A stretch of DNA of 50,096 bases from an uncultured Caryophanales bacterium (lineage in GTDB: Bacteria > Bacillota_I > Bacilli_A > Izemoplasmatales > Hujiaoplasmataceae): contig CALGNF010000043.1 in NCBI GenBank assembly GCA_937958685.1, positions 1 through 50,096 on the forward strand. Reading direction: 5' to 3'. This document shows positions 16,580 to 25,238 of this stretch, one piece after another; positions within the stretch are counted from its first letter, which is position 1, and every line of letters starts with the position of its first letter. A model generated the notes under the pieces. It saw only the letters and a program-made list of their open reading frames with translations. It was not told the DNA's origin and ran no database searches. A program made the position numbers and the translations under genes.

Positions 16580-17935
16580 ATGATGCCACGACCGACAACC
16601 GCAATGTTTTTCCGATCTGAACTTGTGAGCGCCCATTGGGACACCTGGGTTTATCACGATGAGAAACGGTTCTATGCCTTCTATCTGATTTCCAGCGCGT
16701 CCCAATGGGACGCCTTTGGCTTGGCGATCTCGGATGACGGAGTCCGGTGGATTGACCACGGGCCGGTGCTGCATGCCTCCGACAAGATGGTGCGTTTCCT
16801 GGGGACGGGCTCCGTCTGGAAGGCCGTGGATCGGGATGGCTACATCTGCAACTACTCCGAGTGGCGCCTGAACGAGTCGGGTAATCCCGAACAGACAATC
16901 CTGTTTGCGACCAGCAAGGATCTTAGGCACTGGACCAAATGCGGTGATGAGCTGATCTTTCCCATCGATCCGCGTTATTATGATAACGAGGGAAGATGGG
17001 ACTGCATCAACCCGATTCAAGCCAAACCGGGCGGCGGCTATTATGGCACCTGGACCGCCACCCCGAAAGGCCGGGCGAGCAAAGAGGGCGGCATCGGCTT
17101 TGGCTTCACGAATGACGGACTGCACTGGGAAGCGCTGCCGCCTTTCGAGCTTGAACAGGAAGCAGACGAATCGGGAGCGATTTTTCAGAATAACGGGCGG
17201 TATTACGGCTTGTTCGGCGTGTTTGAAAAACCGATGGTGATGAAGACGTTTCAAGCCGAACGTTTGGAAGGACCCTATCGCTTGAGCGACCGCAACCCGG
17301 TCGCGCTGGATCGCTACGCCTATTTCGCCCGCGCGTTCGAGGCGGGCGGAACCAGGTTGGTCAACCACCATGCGATTTCGCTGTTTGTGAACGAACACGG
17401 AAAACCGCTTTGTTATCTCGCACCGCTCAAGACCATCAGGTATGCTGAAGACGGCACCTTGTTCCTGGCTTATTGGCAGGGCAACGAACGGCTGAAAAAA
17501 ATACCGATCGACCCGGCTTTTGACCACGATGTTTTGTGGGGCAAACAGGTGGCGTTGATGAGAAATGCGCTAGGATGCGAGATGGGCATCGTGTGGGAAT
17601 GTTTCGTTAAGCCCTCTGGCAATCAAGAAATACAAGGGATCCTGATCGGCATGAAAACGAAGGGATTCACCCTGCTGGAAATCAAAGCTGACCTCAGCGT
17701 CGCTTTCCATACGCTTGACAAAGAGACTTTCCACGTAGACCCAATCTATGTTTTCGCCCGCGATTATCCATTTGTCCACCCCGGGCACATCCGCATTTTG
17801 GCGAAGGAATCGGTTCTGGAAGTATATGTCAACGATATATACTTGTGTTCCTACAGCATGCCGGAGCTGATGTCGGGTCAATACGGACTTCTCGAAAGCG
17901 ACAACTTCATGGACATCCGCCTTTGGACTCCGTGA
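16580..17935 (+). CDS. GH32/GH43-like beta-propeller glycoside hydrolase
   Basis: A 451-residue protein with repeated propeller blade signatures (HWDTWVYHDEKRFYAFYL, AISDDGVRWIDHG, ATSKDLRHWTK, GFTNDGLHWE) as in GH32, GH43 and GH68 enzymes, followed by a C-terminal beta-sandwich (VLEVYVNDIYLCSYSM) like the GH32 module. The usual GH32 opening WMNDPNG is not present, so the substrate is unclear. No signal peptide is visible, suggesting an intracellular enzyme for an imported oligosaccharide. The start is ATG 16580 (AGGTGA four bases upstream), with ATG 16583 as an alternative. It stands alone, between csp and the pyrophosphatase. Confidence 0.75.
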   Translation: MMPRPTTAMFFRSELVSAHWDTWVYHDEKRFYAFYLISSASQWDAFGLAISDDGVRWIDHGPVLHASDKMVRFLGTGSVWKAVDRDGYICNYSEWRLNESGNPEQTILFATSKDLRHWTKCGDELIFPIDPRYYDNEGRWDCINPIQAKPGGGYYGTWTATPKGRASKEGGIGFGFTNDGLHWEALPPFELEQEADESGAIFQNNGRYYGLFGVFEKPMVMKTFQAERLEGPYRLSDRNPVALDRYAYFARAFEAGGTRLVNHHAISLFVNEHGKPLCYLAPLKTIRYAEDGTLFLAYWQGNERLKKIPIDPAFDHDVLWGKQVALMRNALGCEMGIVWECFVKPSGNQEIQGILIGMKTKGFTLLEIKADLSVAFHTLDKETFHVDPIYVFARDYPFVHPGHIRILAKESVLEVYVNDIYLCSYSMPELMSGQYGLLESDNFMDIRLWTP

Positions 17936-17973
17936 TCGGCATGACCTGATGCCTATACGTGGATGATCACAAC

Positions 17974-18012
17974 AAAAACCGCTTTTCCCTTCGAGGGGGA
18001 AAAGCGGTTTTG
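17974..18012. terminator. Bidirectional terminator
   Basis: AAAACCGCTTTTCCC and GGGAAAAGCGGTTTT form a long hairpin with A and T tracts. It separates the convergent glycosidase and hppA genes. Confidence 0.88.
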
Positions 18013-18026
18013 CATCTTCTGATCGA

Positions 18027-20141
18027 TCAGAACAAATGGAAGGTCAGGAAGATGATCGCGAACAGGCTGGCAACCAGACTGACAACGGTGATCTGGGTGT
18101 TGATCGAGGGACCGGCGGTATCCTTGAAAGGATCACCGACGGTGTCGCCGACGACGGCCGCCTTGTGGGCGTCCGAGCCCTTGCCGCCGAAATTGCCGGC
18201 CTCGATGAATTTCTTGCCGTTGTCCCAGAGGCCGCCGCTGTTGGACATGAAAAGGGCGAGCAGGACGCCGGAGACGATATTGCCGGCCAGATAGCCGCCG
18301 ATGGCATGAACGCCGCCGATCAGACCGACGACGATCGTGATCAGGATCACGAACGCTCCGGCGGGCAACAATTCCTTCAAGGCGCCCCTGGTCGCGATGT
18401 CGATGCACTTGTCGGATTTCGGCAGCACACCCTCCTTGCCTTCGAGCAGACCGGGGATCTCGGCGAACTGGCGGTGGATCTCCGCCACCATCCGCTCGGC
18501 GTTGCGGGTGACGCCCAGCATCAGCAGACTCGAGAAAACCGCCGGGATCGCCGCGCCGATCAGAAGACCGAAGAAGACCGCCGGATTCATGATATCGAAA
18601 CCGACGATGCCGGGAACGCCAAGTTCGATCGCGGCGTCGTTGACTTCGCTGATGAAAGCCGCGAGGAGCGAAATGACGGTGAGACCGGCGGCGCCGATCG
18701 CAAAGCCCTTGGTGACGGCTTTGACGGTATTGCCGGCCGAGTCAAGCTCGTCGGTGATCCTAATCACATCTTCGCCCAAGCCGCCCATCTCCGCCAAACC
18801 CCTGGCGTTGTCGACGATCGGCCCATAGGCGTCATTGGAGATGATCATGCCCACGATCGAGAGCATCCCCACAGCGGCGATCGAGATGCCGAAGAGGGCA
18901 TATCCCGGACCGAGGGGTTCCGCTATCTTATAGGAGGCAAAGGCGCTGATCGCGATGCCGACCATCGCGGGCAGCACCGACAGGAAACCGTAGGAGGCTC
19001 CGGAGATGATCGTGAGCGCCGGTCCGCTCTTGCTGGCCTCGGCGACCTTGCGCACCGGTTTCTTCTCATCATTGGTGAAGAAATCGGTGGTGATGCCGAT
19101 GATGACGCCGACAAACAAGCCGAGGATCGTGACCAGATACAAGCGCCATTCGTAATCCAGAATGATCGTGGCCAGACCCGTCAGAGCGGCAAAGATGGCG
19201 GTCGTGATATAGGTACTTAAATTAAGCGCCCGGGTCGGACTGCCTTTCTTGCCCATCTTGGCGAACATCACGCCGATGATCGATGACAACAGACCGATGG
19301 CGGCGAAAACAAAGACCATTTCAATATTGTTCGAACCGCTCGCGGCATCGATCGATCCGGCCATGACCAAAGCGGCGGCGAGGGAAGCCACATGCGAGTC
19401 GAATAGATCCGCACCCATCCCGGCCACATCCCCGACATTGTCCCCGACATTGTCGGCGATGACAGCGGGGTTGCGGGGATCGTCCTCGGGAATGCCCAGT
19501 TCAACCTTCCCGACGAGATCGGCGCTGATGTCGGCGGTCTTGGTGTAGATGCCACCGCCGGCCTTGGCGAACAGCGCCAAGGACGAAGCGCCGAAGCTGA
19601 ACCCGAGCAGCATCGTCGGATTCTTGGTTATCCAGAAGAACAGCGCCACACCCAAAAGGCTCGAACCGACGACGGCCATCCCCATGACGGCGCCGCCCCT
19701 AAAACCGCTCAAGAAGCTGGGGGCGATGCCCCTGGTGGCGGCTTCGGCGGTTTTCTTGTTGGCGATCGTCGCAACGAAAATGCCGATCTTGCCGGCCATG
19801 CCGCTGAAGACGGTGCCGAAGATATAAGCGAAGGCCATGGCGATATTGCCATTCAGGATTGACTCAAAATCAGGCTGATTCATGATCGGTCTGGGCAAGA
19901 ACACCAAAATGATGATAAAAGCCACCAGCGCGAACTTTGCCAATATCGCATATTCTTTCCTCAAGAAAGTGTTGGCTCCGCTTTTGATCAAATCACCGAT
20001 CGTGTTGATCTTCACGTTGGAGCTTTCCTGTTTCCTGATCCATAAATAGAGCCATCCCGCAAGCAGGAAGGCGCCGAGAGAGATGACAATGCTGAAGATG
20101 ATTGCCAGAGTTATATTCATCGATTTCACTATCCCTTTCAT
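18027..20141 (-). CDS. hppA: Membrane-bound proton-translocating pyrophosphatase
   Basis: A 704-residue membrane pump that couples pyrophosphate hydrolysis to ion export. The substrate site is intact: DLVGKVELGIPEDDPRNP (208-225) and DNVGDNVGDVAGMGADLFDSH (230-250). About 16 hydrophobic segments are seen. K474 in GNTVKAVTKG aligns with the position that is Lys in K+-independent, H+-pumping members and Ala in K+-dependent ones, so a K+-independent proton pump is inferred. Translation may start at the second ATG (20120), as the AAAGGG box lies closer to it and to an internal GTG than to the first ATG. It is a monocistronic unit. It would reclaim energy from biosynthetic PPi in an anaerobe. Confidence 0.96.
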   Translation of the reverse strand: MKGIVKSMNITLAIIFSIVISLGAFLLAGWLYLWIRKQESSNVKINTIGDLIKSGANTFLRKEYAILAKFALVAFIIILVFLPRPIMNQPDFESILNGNIAMAFAYIFGTVFSGMAGKIGIFVATIANKKTAEAATRGIAPSFLSGFRGGAVMGMAVVGSSLLGVALFFWITKNPTMLLGFSFGASSLALFAKAGGGIYTKTADISADLVGKVELGIPEDDPRNPAVIADNVGDNVGDVAGMGADLFDSHVASLAAALVMAGSIDAASGSNNIEMVFVFAAIGLLSSIIGVMFAKMGKKGSPTRALNLSTYITTAIFAALTGLATIILDYEWRLYLVTILGLFVGVIIGITTDFFTNDEKKPVRKVAEASKSGPALTIISGASYGFLSVLPAMVGIAISAFASYKIAEPLGPGYALFGISIAAVGMLSIVGMIISNDAYGPIVDNARGLAEMGGLGEDVIRITDELDSAGNTVKAVTKGFAIGAAGLTVISLLAAFISEVNDAAIELGVPGIVGFDIMNPAVFFGLLIGAAIPAVFSSLLMLGVTRNAERMVAEIHRQFAEIPGLLEGKEGVLPKSDKCIDIATRGALKELLPAGAFVILITIVVGLIGGVHAIGGYLAGNIVSGVLLALFMSNSGGLWDNGKKFIEAGNFGGKGSDAHKAAVVGDTVGDPFKDTAGPSINTQITVVSLVASLFAIIFLTFHLF

Positions 20142-20528
20142 GTGATTCTATGAAGTATATTATAACATAAGAATACATTATACTGAATACATATATCGAC
20201 CACGAAAACGTGCAATATCATTGAAGTTTCAACTTCCTTTTCTCCGCCAACCTTTTGGATGTCGTCACAGTTATTTACGACAAATTGAATGTCTCAAATG
20301 GGCAATACAAGGGCGTAATTCCTAATAAACGATAGCATTATATAATCAAATTGGTAACAAGGCAATTTGAAGTATTCTGATAAATGAGATAATCAATCGA
20401 TACTTCAGTCTATTTTCACGAGTATACTCAATCATTATTGCAATGGATTTATAGTTTTATCATGGATTAGTATGGATTTTGAAGCGTGGGTTATGATAGC
20501 ATATACATGGAAAACGAAGGGAAACCCC
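20142..20528. other. AT-rich intergenic region upstream of hppA
   Basis: It holds the hppA promoter region: minus-strand TATAAT boxes at 20164-20159 and 20182-20177, without clear -35 boxes. No gene was recognised in the remainder. Confidence 0.4.
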
Positions 20529-20695
20529 ATGCCAAGCAACAATGGTAAAGTACTCCTAGATAACTAGACAGAAGACGGTGAAGTTCATTCTCGAGTCAGG
20601 ACGGTCAACCACACCCTTCGCAGAGGAACTCGGAATCGATGTCACCACGATCTGTCGATGTCACAATAGACATTCTCCGACCACTGCATACAAGG
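20529..20695 (+). pseudogene. Remnant of an IS3-type transposase orfA
   Basis: From 20578 the frame reads VKFILESGRSTTPFAEELGI, then DVTTICR, which is the helix-turn-helix of IS3-family OrfA. The upstream part in the same frame (KYS, stop, ITRQKT) matches the usual KYS-EFKE-type start but carries a stop, and the initiating ATG (20529) is in another frame. The conserved WxR after the helix-turn-helix is lost and no orfB or terminal repeats were found. An old insertion, now dead. Confidence 0.65.
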
Positions 20696-20704
20696 AGGAC
20701 ATAA

Positions 20705-20896
20705 ATGAAAACAATCATTATTATACTGGGACTGATTGCCGGAAACTCGGGAATCGGCGCTTTGATCAGTTTCACTATCCAGAAGCTTACCGGGCGCAAT
20801 CTCAATCTGGTCACAAAAATCTTCACTGGGATATTCATAATCGCGCTTCTTGGGATAGCGATCGTTTTCGGTTGGTATATCCTCGCTCCTAGATAA
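20705..20896 (+). CDS. Small two-span membrane protein
   Basis: A 63-residue protein with two hydrophobic segments (about 2-25 and 39-59) joined by a short basic loop (QKLTGRNLNLVTK). A strong AAGGAGG lies eight bases before the ATG, which supports real expression. No family was recognised. It starts ten bases after the IS3 remnant, and the protease gene follows 156 bases later. Confidence 0.6.
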   Translation: MKTIIIILGLIAGNSGIGALISFTIQKLTGRNLNLVTKIFTGIFIIALLGIAIVFGWYILAPR

Positions 20897-21052
20897 TCCC
20901 ACCGGATTTGTCTGATACTTCTTAACGCTGATCATTATTAAAGGGTCTTAAGCGGTCTTTCCGATTTACAATGTCACCCCGTACAAAACAAATCGCAATC
21001 ATTTCGATTGCAGAACTGAATCCAAGATTATTTTTGTCCATTCAGGAGGTTC

Positions 21053-22285
21053 ATGATGCACTATTTGGTAATCGCAATCATCATCGTTATGACGGCTTTC
21101 AACGTGTTTGTCGAAGCATTGAACTATCGCAACCGCAACCAAGAACTTCCCGATAACGTCAAAGGTCTTTATGACGAAGCCAAGTACTCATCGTGGTTGA
21201 AATACACGATGGAGAACTTTCGCCTGGGCATCATCAGAAGCGTCGTCATGACGCTTGTGCTCGTGAGTTTGCTGTTGAGCGGCTTTTTTGGTGTTTTGGA
21301 AACCTTGGTCATGAGCATGACTGGCTCCGCCACTTTTCAAATAGCGCTGTTTTTGTGGTTTGTCTATCTGATCATCACGATCATCGGGATCCCCTTCAGA
21401 TACCACAAAACCTTCGTGATTGAAGAGAAATACGGGTTTAACAAAACCACAAAGGGACTGTTTTTCTTTGATATCCTGAAATCATTGGTGTTGGCGAGCG
21501 TCCTTGGCGGGGGCGCCGTCACGCTTCTGGGAGGCGTCTTCATCGCCTTTGCGGACAAGTTGGTCTTGTTACTGTTGATAAGTTATCTTGTGATTGTCGG
21601 ATTAACAGTGTTGGTCTTTCTGCTAAGCGGGGTCTTCATCCGCGCCTTCAACAAGATGAAGCCACTAGAAGCGGGTTCCTTAAAAGATAAGATCAACGAG
21701 TTGGCGCTCAAACTGGGCTTCTCGATCAAACGCATCTATGTCATGGACGCCTCGAAACGCTCCACGAAACTCAATGCTTTTTTCACGGGGCTCGGGAAAA
21801 CCAGGGAAGTCGCGCTGTATGACACATTGGTCGAGAACATGACAGAAGCGGAGATCATCGCCGTCTTGGCGCACGAACTAGGACATGCGACATACAAAGA
21901 TTCCTTGAAACTATTGATTCGTCAGAATCTGGTATTTGCCATCTATGTAGTCCTTTTGGGTCTCATTCTCAGTGTTGAAACCTTCTTCACCGGTTTTGGC
22001 CTCGCCGGCGTCAATTATGGCTTTGCGTTGTTATTGCTGATATTGCTGATTGAGCCTCTTGATGTTCTGATCGGCATTTTGCTGAATCATCTGAGCCGCG
22101 TTGCCGAATACAGGGCGGATGCCTTTGCCAAGAAGCATGCGGACGCGGCATCGATCCAGGGAGCGCTGAAAAAACTGGCAGTGGCGAACTACGCAAATCT
22201 GACGCCGCATCCACTCTATCAGTTGCTGCACTATTCGCATCCGACAATAAGCAAGAGACTCAGCGCAATTGAAAGAAACGAATGA
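21053..22285 (+). CDS. M48 family (Ste24-like) membrane zinc metalloprotease
   Basis: A 410-residue membrane protease. The zinc site HELGH is at residues 274-278 and the third ligand Glu lies in the following AEYRADAFA motif. Six or so hydrophobic spans surround it. STKLNAFFTGLGKTREVALYDTLV before the zinc site is typical of Ste24/CaaX protease relatives, which degrade or process membrane proteins. AGGAGG is three bases from the first ATG (21053) and six from the second (21056), so initiation at 21056 is likely. It stands alone, upstream of the E1-like gene. Confidence 0.92.
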   Translation: MMHYLVIAIIIVMTAFNVFVEALNYRNRNQELPDNVKGLYDEAKYSSWLKYTMENFRLGIIRSVVMTLVLVSLLLSGFFGVLETLVMSMTGSATFQIALFLWFVYLIITIIGIPFRYHKTFVIEEKYGFNKTTKGLFFFDILKSLVLASVLGGGAVTLLGGVFIAFADKLVLLLLISYLVIVGLTVLVFLLSGVFIRAFNKMKPLEAGSLKDKINELALKLGFSIKRIYVMDASKRSTKLNAFFTGLGKTREVALYDTLVENMTEAEIIAVLAHELGHATYKDSLKLLIRQNLVFAIYVVLLGLILSVETFFTGFGLAGVNYGFALLLLILLIEPLDVLIGILLNHLSRVAEYRADAFAKKHADAASIQGALKKLAVANYANLTPHPLYQLLHYSHPTISKRLSAIERNE

Positions 22286-22363
22286 TTCTACTATCTGAAA
22301 ATTCCAGATTATGTGATTTCAAATCAGTAGATTTGTAACGAATCATTATCTCGAGGTCTCTAT

Positions 22364-23092
22364 ATGGATAACAAATCAAGGATTGCGGAACAGTTCATCG
22401 ACAATCTCGGCATCATGAGCAAAGATGAGTTCGCCACGCTTGAAAATGCGAAGGTTCTTGTTGTTGGACTCGGCGGACTTGGCGGGAATTTCGCAGCCGG
22501 TCTTGTCCGGCTCGGCGTTATTAACCTGATGTTGGTTGACTATGACCGCTTCGAGGAAGCCAACCTCAATCGCCAGGCATTCTCCAATTTGGAGAATGTG
22601 GGCAAATACAAAGCAGAGGTCATCAGGGAGGAACTACTGAAGATCAATCCCAGATGCGCGATCGAGATCGCGCTGGGAAGAATTCAAGATATCGCTGAGG
22701 AAAAGTTTGAAGACATCGACTACATCATTGATGCCGTCGACGATCCGCAAACCAAGATTTTCATCTGTGAACTGGGAACCAAACGCAAACTACCGGTCCT
22801 TCACGGAGCCTGTGCCGGATGGTATGGTCAGGTCGGATGGTTCATGCCGGGCAACAATTCCCTCAAGACCTTATATGGGAATCAGACACAAGGCATCGAA
22901 AAGGACCTGAAAAACCCCGTCTTCACCCCAAACGCCATTTCGGCAGTCATGGTAGCTGAGTTTGTCAAGATGATCAAGAAATCGGATGCAACCTGTATCA
23001 ACCAGTTATTGCTTATTGATCTTTTTGACAACAGCGTGATCAAAACCGGTGTCGAGAGCGCCGACGAGGAGCGTATAACATGGTCAAAGTGA
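22364..23092 (+). CDS. E1-like adenylating enzyme (ThiF/MoeB/HesA family)
   Basis: A 242-residue enzyme that adenylates the C-terminal glycine of a ubiquitin-like sulfur carrier. The nucleotide-binding VLVVGLGGLGGN (about 30-41), DYDRFEEANLNRQ with the arginine that contacts ATP, and DAVDDPQTK are clear. The zinc CxxC pairs of ThiF and MoeB are not seen. Its 3' end overlaps the ubiquitin-like gene by 13 bases, so the two products act together. No thiamine, molybdopterin or tungsten enzyme gene is near, so the pathway remains open. Confidence 0.88.
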   Translation: MDNKSRIAEQFIDNLGIMSKDEFATLENAKVLVVGLGGLGGNFAAGLVRLGVINLMLVDYDRFEEANLNRQAFSNLENVGKYKAEVIREELLKINPRCAIEIALGRIQDIAEEKFEDIDYIIDAVDDPQTKIFICELGTKRKLPVLHGACAGWYGQVGWFMPGNNSLKTLYGNQTQGIEKDLKNPVFTPNAISAVMVAEFVKMIKKSDATCINQLLLIDLFDNSVIKTGVESADEERITWSK

Positions 23093-23325
23093 TCTTCTAC
23101 AATCTATTGCGCAGCAAATACGGGATCACTGAATTGTCTGTCACGGCGGGATCGATCACCGAGATCATCGGCCAAATCCTTCGTGATCATCCAAAAATCC
23201 ACGCCAAGGACTTTGAAACGGCGGTCGTTTTCCACAAGGGAAAGCCATATCATTTCAGCCAGTTCAGCCACCTGGTCAAAGATGGTGATGAAATAATCAT
23301 CACCCACTTTGTCGGGGGAGGATAA
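23080..23325 (+). CDS. MoaD/ThiS-like ubiquitin-fold sulfur carrier
   Basis: An 81-residue beta-grasp protein ending in GGG, the tail that E1-like enzymes adenylate and that then carries sulfur as a thiocarboxylate. Residues 60-78 (HLVKDGDEIIITHFVGGG) match the MoaD/ThiS C-terminus. RBS GAGGAG precedes the ATG inside the upstream gene. It pairs with the adenylating enzyme at 22364. Confidence 0.87.
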   Translation: MVKVIFYNLLRSKYGITELSVTAGSITEIIGQILRDHPKIHAKDFETAVVFHKGKPYHFSQFSHLVKDGDEIIITHFVGGG

Positions 23326-23380
23326 AAAACAGTCAAATCAGAACGATTTGTCTAAACCCGATCATCCGCTTGATATCATA

Positions 23381-23412
23381 AAAAACGAACCGATTTTTAT
23401 GCGGTTCGTTTT
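23381..23412. terminator. Bidirectional terminator
   Basis: AAAACGAACCG and CGGTTCGTTTT form a hairpin flanked by A and T runs, between convergent genes. It overlaps the last codons of the minus-strand gene. Confidence 0.85.
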
Positions 23413-24104
23413 CTATCCAGGATCGGAAGACTCACAAGATTGATGAGGATGAAGATGCCGATCACAAACCCGATCACCCACAATTTCTCCCCCATCCAGG
23501 AGAAGAGGAACGATACTTCGTGAGGCAATTCCACCAGGAACATGTGATTGGTCCCCATCAAGGGGTTGGTGATGTAAAGGACGACCGATATGGAAAACAA
23601 GATAAAGCTTGATCGGAGGACATCTTGGTAAGTCATCCGCCAGCCCTTCACGATCGCGAGGTACAGATTCGCGAACATGAACATCTCGTGATTGCCAAAG
23701 TAATGCAAATAACGGAAATGCGGGAAAACATAGGGCTGATCGGCCACGATCAGCGACATCAAGGCCCCGATGATCGCCCAAGGGAAGATGATTTGGAACA
23801 ACTTCTCTGAATCCAAGAACAGGGTGACGGCTGTCAGATACATCGAGATCGCACACAGTCCAAACGGTAAAAGCGAGGTCATGAAACCACTATTGGAGAT
23901 CACCCACGCATAATGGATCCACTCCATCACAACCATGGCAATGGCGATCCCATAGCGGATCCGTTTGTCAAGTTTGTGGTTATCCCGGAGCTGTTTTCGT
24001 CTGATGGTGATCCACAAGACAAACACAATCAGGATCAGCACCGGAATCAAGTGGGCCAGGGAAAAAGCTGCAAATGTGCGGTATCTCTCATCGAAAAAAA
24101 ACAT
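23397..24104 (-). CDS. TIGR02206/YwaF-type membrane protein
   Basis: A 235-residue protein with about six or seven hydrophobic spans. The sequence around FGLCAISMYLTA and FGNHEMFMFANLYL matches the YwaF family of membrane proteins, whose function is not known. RBS GAGGTGG precedes the ATG. It is transcribed divergently from the AraC regulator at 24316, which is a natural candidate for its control. Confidence 0.8.
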   Translation of the reverse strand: MFFFDERYRTFAAFSLAHLIPVLILIVFVLWITIRRKQLRDNHKLDKRIRYGIAIAMVVMEWIHYAWVISNSGFMTSLLPFGLCAISMYLTAVTLFLDSEKLFQIIFPWAIIGALMSLIVADQPYVFPHFRYLHYFGNHEMFMFANLYLAIVKGWRMTYQDVLRSSFILFSISVVLYITNPLMGTNHMFLVELPHEVSFLFSWMGEKLWVIGFVIGIFILINLVSLPILDRKRTA

Positions 24105-24136
24105 TGTCCACCTCGGTCTTTTTGATTGCCATCGCT

Positions 24137-24168
24137 ATTATACTATCTCTTGACAAGCCATTCAAGAG
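24137..24168 (-). promoter_or_regulatory. ywaF-type gene promoter with overlapping dyad
   Basis: Minus-strand TTGAAT (24165-24160) and TATAAT (24142-24137) are 17 bases apart. An inverted repeat, CTCTTGA (24147-24153) and TCAAGAG (24162-24168), covers the -35 box and spacer, placing a possible operator on the promoter. Confidence 0.6.
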
Positions 24169-24210
24169 GTAACAGAAATATGCGTTTTCTGTTCCGTATC
24201 GTCCCCAAGG

Positions 24211-24239
24211 TTTACCTCCTGGACCCGCGATGTTATAAT
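24211..24239 (+). promoter_or_regulatory. Promoter of the AraC-type regulator
   Basis: TTTACC (24211-24216) and TATAAT (24234-24239) are 17 bases apart. Transcription would begin near 24246, which excludes the ATG at 24244 as the translation start. Confidence 0.7.
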
Positions 24240-24315
24240 ACAAATGGTCCAATATCGCAAGCAAAGTCAAGAAATGTTCTCCGACCTATTCTATAATGAT
24301 TGCGAGGTGAGTCAT

Positions 24316-25197
24316 TTGGCTGATGAAAGAAGATTGGCCGTCAAACGGATGCAGGTCTACATCCGGGATAACATCGATCGCGAGATCACGCTCCAAGACC
24401 TTGCCAGAGTCGCCATCTATTCACCCTGGCATACTTTGAGGCTCTTCAAGGAAATGACCGGCAAGACCGCTTTCGAGTACATCAGGTCGCTCAGGCTGAC
24501 ACTCGCGGCGAAACGGTTGCGGGATTCCAAGGACAAAATCATCGATGTCGCCCTCGATTTCCTCTTCGATTCCCACGAAGGCTTCACCAGGGCTTTTGCC
24601 TCCCATTTCAACATCACGCCCAAGGCCTATCAGATCCGTCCCGTGCCGATCCAGTATTTCACCCCCTATGACATCCTCGTCAAGACAAAAACGGAAAGGA
24701 AAGCGAAAATGGAGAACACCAAAACGATTTTCATCCAGATCATGGATCGCCCCAAACGCAAGGCGATCATCAAACGCGGTCTCAAGGCCACCGATTACTT
24801 CGCTTACTGCGAGGAAGTCGGCTGCGACATCTTCGGCATCCTGACAAGCGTCAAGGAAGCCATGCACGAGCCGATGGGGATGTGGCTGAGCCGGAAGTTG
24901 CAGCGAAAGGGCACCTCGATGTACGTCCAGGGCGTCGAAGTCCCAATAGATTATGCGGGAGCGATTCCCGAAGGCTTCGAGCTCATCGATCTCGAAGCGA
25001 CGAAGATCATGGTCTTTCAGGGCGAGCCCTATGACGACGAGAACTTCATGGAAGAGGTCGGGCTCGTCATGGACAGCGTCGCCAAGTTCAATCCCGCCGT
25101 CTACGGATACGAATACGCCGAGGACGGCTACCGCTTCCAGTTCGAGCCCCAAGGCTACCGCGGATACATCGAAGGCCGGACGGTCAAAAAACTCTAG
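24316..25197 (+). CDS. AraC-type regulator with GyrI-like effector domain
   Basis: A 293-residue regulator of the Rob/SoxS-with-sensor type. Two helix-turn-helices fill residues 10-110 (ITLQDLARVAIYSPWHTLRL, then VALDFLFDSHEGFTRAF), and a GyrI-like small-molecule-binding domain fills about 135-290. Start: GAGGTGA is six bases before TTG 24316, while the upstream ATG 24244 sits on the transcription start. It is divergent from the YwaF-type gene; the dyads between them are candidate sites. The ligand is unknown; the domain in relatives binds drugs or lipophilic cations. Confidence 0.86.
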   Translation: MADERRLAVKRMQVYIRDNIDREITLQDLARVAIYSPWHTLRLFKEMTGKTAFEYIRSLRLTLAAKRLRDSKDKIIDVALDFLFDSHEGFTRAFASHFNITPKAYQIRPVPIQYFTPYDILVKTKTERKAKMENTKTIFIQIMDRPKRKAIIKRGLKATDYFAYCEEVGCDIFGILTSVKEAMHEPMGMWLSRKLQRKGTSMYVQGVEVPIDYAGAIPEGFELIDLEATKIMVFQGEPYDDENFMEEVGLVMDSVAKFNPAVYGYEYAEDGYRFQFEPQGYRGYIEGRTVKKL

Positions 25198-25208
25198 AGC
25201 AAAGAAAA

Positions 25209-25238
25209 TGCGGAATCCCGAGGGATTCCGCAGTCTTT
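25209..25238. terminator. Bidirectional terminator
   Basis: TGCGGAATCCC and GGGATTCCGCA with a two-base loop, followed by agtcttttt. It lies between convergent genes. Confidence 0.85.

Noticed and set aside
18036..19220. A 394-codon plus-strand frame inside hppA
   Set aside because: Antisense of the pyrophosphatase; low-complexity Asp/Gly/Arg-rich translation.
24244..24315. ATG 24244 as start of the AraC regulator
   Set aside because: It lies on the predicted transcription start; TTG 24316 has a well-placed GAGGTGA.
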